This document shows, piece after piece, positions 7,966 through 15,060 of a stretch of 34,051 bases of DNA. A program made the translations under genes and the position numbers. Each line of letters opens with the position of its first letter. Within the stretch, counting starts at the first letter, position 1. The notes under the pieces were generated by a model that ran no database searches, was not told the DNA's origin, and was given only the letters and a program-made list of their open reading frames with translations. The stretch comes from a virus. The stretch covers positions 1 through 34,051 of the IMG/VR virus record IMGVR_UViG_3300013306_000039; one strand, written 5' to 3'.

Positions 7966-8565
7966 TCAGCTCACCTGTCCGCCGAGCGCCGGGTCCCATA
8001 TTTCGCCACCACGGCTCAGCAGCGTGTTGGCCCGGCGGATGTAGGGCGACGGATCACCCAGATGAGCGCGCGGGCGGTAGTTGCCCTCGGTGCGGAAGAA
8101 CACGTGGCCGAGCCTGAACTCCCCCGCCACGTCGAACGTCTCGGTCGGCTGCCATTGCTCGATCGCGGTGTCCATGAAGAACACCGTCTGGATGCGGTAG
8201 TTCGGTTCCCACAGCTCGATGCTTTCTGCCATCGCCCAGTGGAAGCGCGTGATGATCCGCGGCACCGCGATCTCGCCCAGGATGTGAGGGACGTAGGAGC
8301 CCACCCACCGCCGCAAGATGCGCTCATGGAAACCAGTGGCGAAGATCACTTTCATCGATTGCTCGACGTGATCCCAGCCCTGCATCAGCATGCCGGTTTC
8401 GCGGTTCACGCCGTTGCGGACCGGCGCGATGATGCTTTTCTGGTTGAGTAGGTCCGGCCAGATCGCGTTGACGACACGGTAATAGCGCGAGGCCTGCTCG
8501 TTCTCCGCCCGTATTTCGCCGGGCTGCGGCAGGTAGCCGCCGGCGAGGTCGGCCGGGAGCGTCAT
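7966..8565 (-). CDS. Baseplate wedge protein gpW (GPW/gp25 family)
   Basis: A 199-residue protein. Residues about 55-130 fit the GPW/gp25 domain: RETGMLMQGWDHVEQSMKVI, FATGFHERILRRWVGSYVP, then a segment ending WAMAESIELWEPNYRIQTV. The TGxxER-like turn and the final EPxxRI strand are the family's landmarks. In T4 and P2 this lysozyme-like fold anchors the sheath at the baseplate. It lies between gpV and gpJ as in P2-like baseplates. It is longer than gp25 (about 130 residues), with extra segments on both sides. Confidence 0.85.
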   Translation of the reverse strand: MTLPADLAGGYLPQPGEIRAENEQASRYYRVVNAIWPDLLNQKSIIAPVRNGVNRETGMLMQGWDHVEQSMKVIFATGFHERILRRWVGSYVPHILGEIAVPRIITRFHWAMAESIELWEPNYRIQTVFFMDTAIEQWQPTETFDVAGEFRLGHVFFRTEGNYRPRAHLGDPSPYIRRANTLLSRGGEIWDPALGGQVS

Positions 8566-8574
8566 GGCGAGCTG

Positions 8575-8841
8575 CTACTTCTTCTTCGGAGCGGCCTGCG
8601 CCTGCGCGTCCGGTGCCGCCTCAACCTTCTTGATCGAGCCGCTGTCGAGGTAAAACCGTGCCTGATCCTCGGTCAGCTTAACGAACTCCTTGCCAGACTT
8701 CTTGTAGACCTTGCCGCCGGCAAGCTCGCCGTTCAGGTCGGGCTCGTGGTGCGGGTCAAGCACTTCGTACTCGAGCAACGGCGCGGCAGGCACGCCGGCC
8801 TGCTTCACCAGATGCATGATGCGGTTTGAAACTCCTACCAT
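8575..8841 (-). CDS. Small protein between gpV and gpW, unknown
   Basis: An 88-residue protein beginning MVGVSNRIMHLVKQAGVPAA and ending in an Ala/Lys-rich tail (AQAQAAPKKK). The middle KKSGKEFVKLTEDQARFYLD and then SGSIKKVE looks like a small ordered domain similar to the Lys-rich linker domains that phages place on head or tail completion proteins, but I cannot name it. It ends in TAG. Its position inside the baseplate block suggests a small virion or assembly protein. Confidence 0.65.
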   Translation of the reverse strand: MVGVSNRIMHLVKQAGVPAAPLLEYEVLDPHHEPDLNGELAGGKVYKKSGKEFVKLTEDQARFYLDSGSIKKVEAAPDAQAQAAPKKK

Positions 8842-8850
8842 GGCAAGCTC

Positions 8851-9765
8851 CTATGCCTCGTCGTGATTCGGGACCGGATCGTCCGGCGAGTCTTTGATGA
8901 CCCACGGTTTGTTGACGTAGTTCTGGCCGTCCTTGGCGTGGACGTAGTTGTCGATCTTCGACTTGATCAGGTTCTTTTTGTCCTTCTCGGACACGAAGTA
9001 GTTGTCCTTCCCTGCCCTGATCTTGGCGCCCTTCTCGTGCGCGGCGTAGCGAACCGCGCTGTCGCCGTCGCCGATCTTGGCCGTGTGGCCCATCTTCTCG
9101 TGCATCGAGACGGCCATCGCCTTCTCTTCTTTTTTCTGCTCGCCCTGCTTGCCCTGCTGCTGGCCGCCTTTTGGGTTGAGGCCACCGCCTCCGGCGCCGC
9201 CCTGAGAGCCGCTGCTGGTCTGGGACTTGCCCGATTGCGGCGTCCACTTCTCCAGCTTCTCGTCTTCCTTGACGAGGTAGTTGGTCCAGTAGTGCTCCTT
9301 CTCCTGCTTCTGCTGTTGGCCGCCGCCGCTGCTGCCCTGATTGCCGCCACTACCGCCGCTGCCCTGCTGCTGCTCGTCCTCTCCGCCGTGCGTGGCGGAA
9401 CGAAACTTCTTGCCCACCGACTGTGACGGTCCATTGGTCTGCGGCGCGTGCTTTGGCTGTGGCGCGTGATCAGCCTCGCCTTGCGCCGAAAACGTGCCCT
9501 GCCGGAACGAGCCCTGGATGACGCCGTTCTGTCCCGGTTTGAGCGATGACTGCGAGCGCTCCTGGCCGCTGCGCTGTTCCTGCGTGCTCATCCACGGGCT
9601 CAACCACTCCGAGCCGTCCGGCCGGATGCCCATGATGCAGCGCACCTTGCGCTCGCCGCCTTCTTCCTTGACCTCCTTGATCGTGCATTGCCGGTTGGTC
9701 TCTACGCCATTGTTGCGGTTCGCCTCCGCAGACCGCTGCAACAGCCGCTGGTAAGGACTCGTCAT
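8851..9765 (-). CDS. Baseplate spike protein gpV-like, with a long low-complexity linker
   Basis: A 304-residue protein. Residues about 25-95 fit the oligonucleotide/oligosaccharide-binding barrel of phage baseplate protein V: ERKVRCIMGIRPDGSEWLSP, then WMSTQEQRSG and SLKPGQNGVIQGSF. Residues about 95-225 are rich in Gln, Gly, Ser and Lys and probably unstructured. The C-terminal 80 residues (MHEKMGHTAKIGDGDSAVRY onward) carry the shift to beta-helical spike sequence seen in gpV tips. In contractile systems the trimeric spike pierces the outer membrane. Next downstream is a small gene and then gpW, the standard order. A linker this long inside a spike is unusual. The gpV call rests on barrel pattern and context. 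Confidence 0.78.
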   Translation of the reverse strand: MTSPYQRLLQRSAEANRNNGVETNRQCTIKEVKEEGGERKVRCIMGIRPDGSEWLSPWMSTQEQRSGQERSQSSLKPGQNGVIQGSFRQGTFSAQGEADHAPQPKHAPQTNGPSQSVGKKFRSATHGGEDEQQQGSGGSGGNQGSSGGGQQQKQEKEHYWTNYLVKEDEKLEKWTPQSGKSQTSSGSQGGAGGGGLNPKGGQQQGKQGEQKKEEKAMAVSMHEKMGHTAKIGDGDSAVRYAAHEKGAKIRAGKDNYFVSEKDKKNLIKSKIDNYVHAKDGQNYVNKPWVIKDSPDDPVPNHDEA

Positions 9766-10409
9766 TTTGCCCTCTTCTTCACCGCCTTGATCGAAACCTT
9801 CAGCTCGCCGGCAATGGCGTCCGCAAGACCCTTGGCCGTGTACATCTCCTGTTCGCCAGCTCCGAACGTCACTCGCAACCGCCGCTTGTTGGCGAACGGC
9901 GTCAGCACACAGCGGCAGTTCGGATGGATCAGGTTGGTGCGGAAGCCCGGAGCTGGCCCAGTTGCTGGCTCAAAGTTCTTCCACTTCGCCACCATCGTGT
10001 CGATGTCGGCCATCGTGTATGGCCCAGACGCAGCCGCCTGTTCACACACTTCGCACGAGAACCTGTCGTGCATCGTCGTGATGTTGACGAGCACCTGCTT
10101 GTCGAACTGGTTCTGATCGCGTGTTGCCCACGGCCGCGACCAGTCTCCCGATGGTGGCAGGATTCCACTTGCATCCATCGACCATTCGAGCCTGCGCGGC
10201 GTCGCGCGCGTGACAACGATGGTCGCCATTACCTCGTGGACTTGCAGGTCGGCCTTGTCGGCAATCTTGGCCGCAGTCCTTTCCAACACGCCATCGCCGT
10301 AGGTGTTGAGCCCGCGCGCGATCGCAGCGTTCGTCACCTTTGGTATTTCCTCGATGTACCGCGCCCAGTTGAGCATGTCCTCGGCGTCGACCTTGTAGGT
10401 CGGGATCAT
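9762..10409 (-). CDS. gp7/MuF-like C-terminal module protein (CxxC and HPNCRC)
   Basis: A 215-residue protein. It has CEVC at residues 119-122 followed by IHPNCRC at 161-167, the signature at the C-terminal end of SPP1 gp7/Mu gpF head morphogenesis proteins. The long head protein at 18389-21721 carries the same pair (CIEC, HPNCRC). The first 60 residues are helical; the last 30 are basic (KAVKKRAK). It begins and ends with 4-nt overlaps in the tail-side block, far from the portal. It may be a connector or head-tail protein reusing the module, or a cysteine-bridged virion protein. The motif is plain; the role is open. Confidence 0.7.
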   Translation of the reverse strand: MIPTYKVDAEDMLNWARYIEEIPKVTNAAIARGLNTYGDGVLERTAAKIADKADLQVHEVMATIVVTRATPRRLEWSMDASGILPPSGDWSRPWATRDQNQFDKQVLVNITTMHDRFSCEVCEQAAASGPYTMADIDTMVAKWKNFEPATGPAPGFRTNLIHPNCRCVLTPFANKRRLRVTFGAGEQEMYTAKGLADAIAGELKVSIKAVKKRAK

Positions 10410-11317
10410 GGAATCCGCGTCACCTTCGGCACCGAGAACTGCGGCCGCCCAACTGTCACGTCGTACGGCGCAGGCAACTCGAACGGGTTGTCGTCCACGA
10501 GGTCTAGCTTCTCAAGGTCATAGATGCGCTCATGCATCCCCATCTCTTCCAGCGGCGGCTGCTCGACGTTGAGCTCTACGCCCGGTTCGCCCCACGGAGG
10601 CGGCACACCGTCCGGCTGGATGTTCTTGATCGACTGCCGCGAGCCGCCAATGTACGCAGCGGCGATCAGCCAAGCGGAATGCGGGTCGCTCTCCACGATC
10701 AGCTTCTCCACTGTCCGCGCACGATCGGCGACGTTGACCGGCGCAAGGCTCGATTTGCCCAATCGGATGAAATCGTGCACCGGGTGAACGTCCGGCGGCA
10801 CTACACCGGGCGCGATCTCATAGATCGTTTGGAGCTCGTACACTGTGCGCCTCGCGGCGAACTTAACGCCAGAACCCTGACCGCCGCGCCGGGACGGTAC
10901 GCGCAACACGCGCGGCGCAAACCGCTTCAACAGCTCTCCCCACACCGAATCCGGGTCGCCCCACAACGCGGCCATAATCTGGCCGTCCATCACGTCGCAG
11001 GCCCATTCGAGGCCTTCGTCCGTAGCGGAAAACCGCACGCTGATTTCTTCGGTGTTCGGAAGCGCGACAGCTGACGCAACGCCCATTTCGATTGCGAGCT
11101 GCATCTTGCGGCCGATGCCAGAATACATCTCGGCCATCGAGGCAGGAGTTCTGTCGTCAGTGTCCGTATAGACGACTATGTATGGCTTGTCGGCCTTGCC
11201 TTGAATCGCCTCGGCCATCGACTGCAAATCGGAGTCGAACACGTTGGCTCCGGCCCACGTCCGATCCCGGAGCGCGGCGACGGCGCAGCTCCTGATGATC
11301 GGACGCAGCAGGCTCAC
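10406..11317 (-). CDS. Unknown structural or tail-completion protein
   Basis: A 303-residue protein starting at GTG (GTGA overlap), VSLLRPIIRSCAVAALRDRT. The opening and the YIVVYTDTDD segment (residues about 46-55) look like N-termini of phage head-tail or tail-terminator proteins, but I cannot fix the family. It has no membrane segment or enzyme motif. The C-terminal 80 residues are Pro-rich. It sits between a small helical protein and the second HPNCRC protein and just ahead of the baseplate genes, where a tail terminator or completion protein would be expected. Confidence 0.65.
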   Translation of the reverse strand: MSLLRPIIRSCAVAALRDRTWAGANVFDSDLQSMAEAIQGKADKPYIVVYTDTDDRTPASMAEMYSGIGRKMQLAIEMGVASAVALPNTEEISVRFSATDEGLEWACDVMDGQIMAALWGDPDSVWGELLKRFAPRVLRVPSRRGGQGSGVKFAARRTVYELQTIYEIAPGVVPPDVHPVHDFIRLGKSSLAPVNVADRARTVEKLIVESDPHSAWLIAAAYIGGSRQSIKNIQPDGVPPPWGEPGVELNVEQPPLEEMGMHERIYDLEKLDLVDDNPFELPAPYDVTVGRPQFSVPKVTRIP

Positions 11318-11649
11318 GTGACAGGCGTCACTTCAGTGTTGGCAGCGATGGCAGCGCTCAACGCGGCAGCGCTCGACTGCAACTGCTGGGTCAACACCTG
11401 GATCGCCGCGTTGTCGCCCGAGTTGTTCGCCTCCTCCAACTGGCGGGCGATGCCCTGGATCAACTGAATCCCCGACTGCTCCAAGTTGGTGTTCATCTCA
11501 ACTTGCGCCTTCAGATCGTCCAACGCGCTCATGATCTTTTCCTCGCTCTTGCTCGGTTTGGTTTGGTTGAAAAGGACCTGATCCAACTTGGCCATGATCG
11601 CGTCGTAGTCGGCCTTGCTCCAGTAGAACGCGCCGAACAACTGCGCCAT
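11314..11649 (-). CDS. Small helical coiled-coil protein, unknown
   Basis: A 111-residue protein beginning MAQLFGAFYWSKADYDAIMA. From residue about 35 on it is almost all helix, with heptad-like segments (EEKIMSALDDLKAQVEMN, IQGIARQLEEANNSGD, IQVLTQQLQSSAAALSAAIA). It looks like a rod-shaped virion, head-fibre or assembly-chaperone protein. Start and stop overlap the neighbours (TGATG, GTGA). It is much too short to be the tape measure. Confidence 0.65.
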   Translation of the reverse strand: MAQLFGAFYWSKADYDAIMAKLDQVLFNQTKPSKSEEKIMSALDDLKAQVEMNTNLEQSGIQLIQGIARQLEEANNSGDNAAIQVLTQQLQSSAAALSAAIAANTEVTPVT

Positions 11650-12059
11650 CACAGCGTGCTCTCTTGAATCCGCGAAACGTAAACCTGTGGCCGTCCTGTC
11701 TTCGACGGCATTGGGTGGTCGATCATGTACCACTCGTTGCGGTCGGGAAAATACACCCGGTCGCCTTGCTGAAGGTCGCTCAGCTTGTACGGCAGCAGGT
11801 TGTACTCGGTGATCGAGAACCACGTCGTCGTGTCCAAGTATGTTGCCGTCATGCCCTGCGCGCCCGAACCCGCCTCGCCCGATGCTGCCGCGCCCGGCAT
11901 GACGAGCGCCGCTCGCGTGTCCAACGGCGGTCGAGCTGGATCGGGTTGCCCGTCGTCGTCGATCCCCACCGGGCCCCATGGAACGTACCGCATCGGCTCA
12001 GCGAAGAAGTCGTCGACGATGCTGTCCATCATCACCTGCGGGCCGCGCCAGAACACCAT
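11649..12059 (-). CDS. Head-tail joining protein candidate
   Basis: A 136-residue protein: MVFWRGPQVMMDSIVDDFFA, then DTTTWFSITEYNLLPYKLSD, QQGDRVYFPDRNEWYMIDHP and PQVYVSRI. The C-terminal beta pattern (short barrel with a GDRVxF turn, then WYxIDHP and a final strand) resembles small head-completion or stopper proteins such as those of the HK97 gp7 or SPP1 gp16 type. It directly follows the DUF4054 connector if the inserted GIY-YIG gene is ignored. The family call is tentative; position supports it. Confidence 0.55.
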   Translation of the reverse strand: MVFWRGPQVMMDSIVDDFFAEPMRYVPWGPVGIDDDGQPDPARPPLDTRAALVMPGAAASGEAGSGAQGMTATYLDTTTWFSITEYNLLPYKLSDLQQGDRVYFPDRNEWYMIDHPMPSKTGRPQVYVSRIQESTL

Positions 12060-12062
12060 GGC

Positions 12063-12512
12063 TCAGCCCCACTGTCCGCGTGTCGTGCGCGGGCGAACCT
12101 TCGCCGCCTCCCTCATGTTCGCCCTCGTGCTCTCGCGAAAGTCACTGTCTTGCCACTTCGCCTTGATCGCTGCGCTGTGCTTCGCGCGCGCCGCCGGATC
12201 GAGCCAGCGCGACTTGAGCGCATGCGCGGCGTGAAACGGTTTATTCCAAAGGTCCTTGTGCTTCGCGATCATAGCCGCTTCCAGCTTGAACGCTCCGCGC
12301 TCGTCCAGGTCGTCGCGGAAGAGGATGTATTCGATGCCGCGTCCGTCTCGCAGCGCCGCGCTCAGTTGTTCGTTGCAGTGGTTGCCGCTCTTGGCTTCGA
12401 CCACGTGCGCGTAGATGCGGCCATTGCAGCCCTTGCCGACGTACCGGACGATGCCGTCCACCTTGATCCCGTAGACGTAGAACCGGCGCAGCAATACGAT
12501 CTTCTTAGCCAT
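12063..12512 (-). CDS. GIY-YIG homing-type endonuclease
   Basis: A 149-residue protein starting MAKKIVLLRRFYVYGIKVDG. The GIY-YIG elements are present: FYVYGIK (11-17), RYVGKG (23-28), Arg32 and His36 in GRIYAH, Glu78 in the EAAMI segment that binds the metal, and Asn90 in LWN. Residues about 105-138 repeat an ARAKHSAAIKAKW-like pattern found in NUMOD-type DNA-binding tails. I chose the ATG at 12512 because GGAGG lies 5 nt upstream inside a conserved hairpin leader (12513-12587). The gene lies between two connector genes. A homing role is inferred; the nuclease centre looks complete. Confidence 0.9.
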   Translation of the reverse strand: MAKKIVLLRRFYVYGIKVDGIVRYVGKGCNGRIYAHVVEAKSGNHCNEQLSAALRDGRGIEYILFRDDLDERGAFKLEAAMIAKHKDLWNKPFHAAHALKSRWLDPAARAKHSAAIKAKWQDSDFRESTRANMREAAKVRPRTTRGQWG

Positions 12513-12587
12513 GTCGAGCCTCCAATGCTCGTTGTGGTCAGGGGCCGGTTCGCGCTTCAACGCGAGTCGGCTCCGCTACTATACCGT
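12513..12587 (-). promoter_or_regulatory. 75-nt structured leader of the GIY-YIG gene
   Basis: Read on the minus strand it starts ACGGTATAGTAGCGG and ends GGAGGCTCGAC before the ATG. It can form a large hairpin (inner stem TCGCG/CGCGA, then four GC pairs and more) followed by a short one, CGAGC, 7-nt loop, GCTCG, which holds the GGAGG ribosome binding site. The same layout at the same length precedes the HNH gene at 13479-13973. TATAGT could serve as a -10 box. It overlaps the tandem stop TAGTAG of the DUF4054 gene. Confidence 0.7.
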
Positions 12588-12998
12588 GAGGATCGGCGGT
12601 ATATTTCGACTCCGCAACCTTAAAAACTTCTGGCCGTAAATGGTGTCGTCGAACTCCGCCGCGCCGGGGCCGGTGATCTGGCCCTCCGTGGTGGACACCT
12701 TGCGCTCGCCGAACATGACGCGCCGCTCGCCGAACGCCACCATCCGCACGAACAGGTCGGAGCTGATCTCGCTGCTGCCGCCCGAACCGCCGGCCACTGC
12801 GCCGCCGATGCCGAGCGACATCTTGATGTTGTGCGCGGTCAAGTACCACCGCGCCCACACAAAGTCGGGCGGATGCCACAAGCCCGCCTCCAGCCACATA
12901 TCGGTCTCGTCAAGCGCGTTCGAGAGCTGCGGATCGGTCATCGACGCGAACTCAGGGATCGCAATCCTGAACGCAGCGATGTCCGCGCCCGAGGCCAT
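12579..12998 (-). CDS. DUF4054-type head-tail connector protein
   Basis: A 139-residue protein: MASGADIAAFRIAIPEFASM, then DPQLSNALDETDMWLEAGLW and WYLTAHNIKMSLGIGGA. The FRIAIPEF start, the helical middle and the laAHxLxM segment before a Gly/Ser loop match DUF4054 proteins, which are head-tail adaptors of the gp6/gp15 type that bind under the portal. It begins in a TAATG overlap with the upstream gene. It ends in tandem TAGTAG. Confidence 0.75.
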   Translation of the reverse strand: MASGADIAAFRIAIPEFASMTDPQLSNALDETDMWLEAGLWHPPDFVWARWYLTAHNIKMSLGIGGAVAGGSGGSSEISSDLFVRMVAFGERRVMFGERKVSTTEGQITGPGAAEFDDTIYGQKFLRLRSRNIPPILTV

Positions 12999-13486
12999 TA
13001 GCCCTTGCCCTTGCCCTTCGGCACCGCCATCGCTTGCGCGCGCGCCGCCTCACGCTCGGCAAATAGCGCCCGCTGGCGCTCGTCGTAGCGCTCGGCCGCC
13101 CCCTCGATCATGGAGCCCACGCCCTCGATCTTGATCGGGTGCAAGGGCTTCGGCCGGCCGGGCTTGGCCGGGTCGATCACCGGGTAATACCGGTCGGGCC
13201 GCCGCATCTCCTGGAACCGGGCGATCTCGTCGTTGATCATCTCGATCTCGACGCTCTGCCCACCCCGCAGCTCGTGGCCGACCATGAAGCGATCAATCAC
13301 GACATGTATCTGGCCGTTCTCCGAGGTGTTCGTCACCTTGACGCGCGAGGACGGCTCCTGCAGCCGCTCCCAGCTCGGCTCCGGACGCATCGGTGCGAAG
13401 TACGGATGGTCGGGCGGCGGCGGACGCACTAGGTTCTGCTTCTGCGGTACCGGGTGCATGTTCGGGTTGAACGGCACGTCAGCCAT
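12998..13486 (-). CDS. Unknown virion-associated protein
   Basis: A 162-residue protein starting MADVPFNPNMHPVPQKQNLV. It is Pro-rich at the N-terminus. Residues 48-85 (VKVTNTSENGQIHVVIDRFM, then VGHELRGGQSVEIEMINDEI) look like a small beta-domain. The C-terminus is helical and basic (KGKGKG). It lies between the capsid and connector genes if the inserted HNH gene is left out. It may be a capsid-associated or head-completion protein. No family recognised. Confidence 0.65.
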   Translation of the reverse strand: MADVPFNPNMHPVPQKQNLVRPPPPDHPYFAPMRPEPSWERLQEPSSRVKVTNTSENGQIHVVIDRFMVGHELRGGQSVEIEMINDEIARFQEMRRPDRYYPVIDPAKPGRPKPLHPIKIEGVGSMIEGAAERYDERQRALFAEREAARAQAMAVPKGKGKG

Positions 13487-13973
13487 TAGGCTCTCTCCAT
13501 ATTTCGCGGCGGAGAATCCTCCCCACCGTTCGTTGATCGACGTTGAACTTGGCAGCGAGCAATCGCTGCGATCCTCGGGACTTCCGTATTTGCTCGACCA
13601 GTTTCCACGTCAGCTTTGCGCGACCATTGCGCTCGCCGCGCGACGCTGTGCCGTGCTCCACCGAATCCGCGTAGTTCTCGCTCCTGGTTGCCCAGCGAAT
13701 ATGCTTCGGCGTGACGCAGCCGAGATGGCCGTTGCCACAGGAGTGCGCGGAGTCATGTTTCGGTGTTGGCGGCTCGCCGTGGACGCGCTTGCACACGATG
13801 CGAGCGACTAGGACGGTGCCGAAGTTCTTCGCTCCGATCCTGGCGTAGCCTTTGGCGGTTCTGCCATAGGGCCACAGCAGGCATTCATCGCCTTGGTACG
13901 CGCAGGCTTTTTCTAGGAAGGCCGGCAGGTCGCCGTGCGCGCGGTACGTCTTGCGGTATACTCGCTTAGCCAT
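13479..13973 (-). CDS. HNH homing-type endonuclease with C-terminal helix-turn-helix, possibly impaired
   Basis: A 164-residue protein starting MAKRVYRKTYRAHGDL. The HNH_3-like core runs from CLLWPYGRTAKGYARIG (31-47) to AHSCGNGHLGCVTPKHIRW (76-94). Residues about 118-160 form a helix-turn-helix of the kind often fused to these enzymes. It is a paralogue of the plus-strand HNH at 15967-16521. Where that protein has VHR, this one has VAR (Ala57), so the first His of the motif is missing. The family's usual Asn before Pro is Thr here. The ATG follows GGAGG in the conserved leader. Activity is uncertain. Confidence 0.85.
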   Translation of the reverse strand: MAKRVYRKTYRAHGDLPAFLEKACAYQGDECLLWPYGRTAKGYARIGAKNFGTVLVARIVCKRVHGEPPTPKHDSAHSCGNGHLGCVTPKHIRWATRSENYADSVEHGTASRGERNGRAKLTWKLVEQIRKSRGSQRLLAAKFNVDQRTVGRILRREIWREPNG

Positions 13974-14048
13974 TCGAGCCTCCTACGCTCGGGTGGTGAG
14001 GGGCCGGACCCACGTTGCAAGCGTGGCCCGGTCCCGCTAATATACCGT
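13974..14048 (-). promoter_or_regulatory. 75-nt structured leader of the minus-strand HNH gene
   Basis: Read on the minus strand it starts ACGGTATATTAGCGG and ends GGAGGCTCGA before the ATG. Inner stem CCACG/CGTGG replaces the TCGCG/CGCGA of the other leader while keeping the pairing. The second hairpin CGAGC, GTAGGAG loop, GCTCG is kept and holds the ribosome binding site. TATATT may be a -10 box with a weak TGGAAA 17 nt upstream. The rest of the gap, to 14084, shows nothing. Confidence 0.7.
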
Positions 14049-14084
14049 CATTGCCTCAGCCTTTCCATTTTGATTCGAGTTGCC

Positions 14085-15029
14085 TCAAATCCCGTCCAAG
14101 TAGCGCATGGCCCCTGGCCGCCGAATCTCTAGCCCGGCAAGCCTAAAAATTCCTGGCACGTCGAAAATCATGGGCCCCGTCCTCATCACTTCGAGGAAGC
14201 GATGCGGCATGGGCACATGCATTTTTATTACTTCGGGGTCTTTCTTGTACGCGATCATACGCGGCTGACCAGCTGCACCTGCCGTTTCCAACCCGCGCAC
14301 GGCGCGGATCGTCAGAGGCGCTTTGGCCTCTTGCGTGTACATGTTGTACTTTTCGACCCATTGCATGAGGGTCATGGTGGTGTTCGGCATTGCAGTGGTC
14401 GTGAGCACGTTGAGCTGCGTCATCGGCAGCAGCAGCGTGTCCGCGATCTCGACGCCGGACGACGATTGCCACACATTGGCGAGCACTCCGTTGACGTCCT
14501 GCATGATCATCGGGATTTGGTTGTTCGCGACCCGATAGGCCCACGTCTGCGCCGTGTTGATCACGGTCGGTGCCGGGTGGTTGATCAGCCCGAACCAGTT
14601 CTTTGCCGCCGCGCCGTACAACGCGGTGAAGTGAATGAACTCCTCCGCCGCACGCTTCGCAGCGGCCGCGCGCTCCGGTCCCAAGTTCACGTTCGGGACC
14701 ATCATCGCCTGTTGCAGCTCCTCGGTGGTGTAACGATAGCCCACCGCGGCCATCTCGATCGCCATCTCGAATTTGTCGCGGGTGATGTCGGCGAGCGGCA
14801 CGTCGTGCGCCAGGTGCGAGAACCAGTCCGCCTTGCCGACTTGGTCGACCGAGAAGAACGTGATGCTCTTCGCCCATTCCGGTGCGCTCGTGTCGATCGG
14901 CACCAGCTCCCGATAATTGAGTTCGGGATACTTCATTCTGTAGACGCCCGGCTCGATGTAGGTCGTCTGCGCGATCAGAAAGCCGAGGGCCTGCTGTTGC
15001 GCGTCTGCGGTGTAAAAATTGCTCAGCAT
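14085..15029 (-). CDS. Major capsid protein (DUF2184 type)
   Basis: A 314-residue protein. ATG 15029 is preceded by GAGGAG about 8 nt away; an earlier in-frame ATG has no support. Signature stretches are VYRMKYPELNYRELVPIDTS, then ADWFSHLAHDVPLADITRDK, and YRYTTEELQQAMM, matching the DUF2184 capsid family of HK97-fold proteins. The C-terminal MPHRFLEVMRTGPMIFDVPG is also typical. It forms the shell after processing by the protease upstream. The cement gene immediately precedes it. HNH genes sit on both sides of the cement/capsid pair. Confidence 0.9.
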   Translation of the reverse strand: MLSNFYTADAQQQALGFLIAQTTYIEPGVYRMKYPELNYRELVPIDTSAPEWAKSITFFSVDQVGKADWFSHLAHDVPLADITRDKFEMAIEMAAVGYRYTTEELQQAMMVPNVNLGPERAAAAKRAAEEFIHFTALYGAAAKNWFGLINHPAPTVINTAQTWAYRVANNQIPMIMQDVNGVLANVWQSSSGVEIADTLLLPMTQLNVLTTTAMPNTTMTLMQWVEKYNMYTQEAKAPLTIRAVRGLETAGAAGQPRMIAYKKDPEVIKMHVPMPHRFLEVMRTGPMIFDVPGIFRLAGLEIRRPGAMRYLDGI

Positions 15030-15060
15030 TGTGATCGCTCCTCTCAGCCCTAGGGCACGG

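Noticed and set aside
11314-11649. Coiled-coil protein as the tape measure
   Set aside because: At 111 residues it is far too short for any tape measure with a P2-type tail.
14001-14040. Hairpin after the capsid gene as an intrinsic terminator
   Set aside because: No T tract follows, and the same fold precedes the GIY-YIG gene; it fits a leader structure better.
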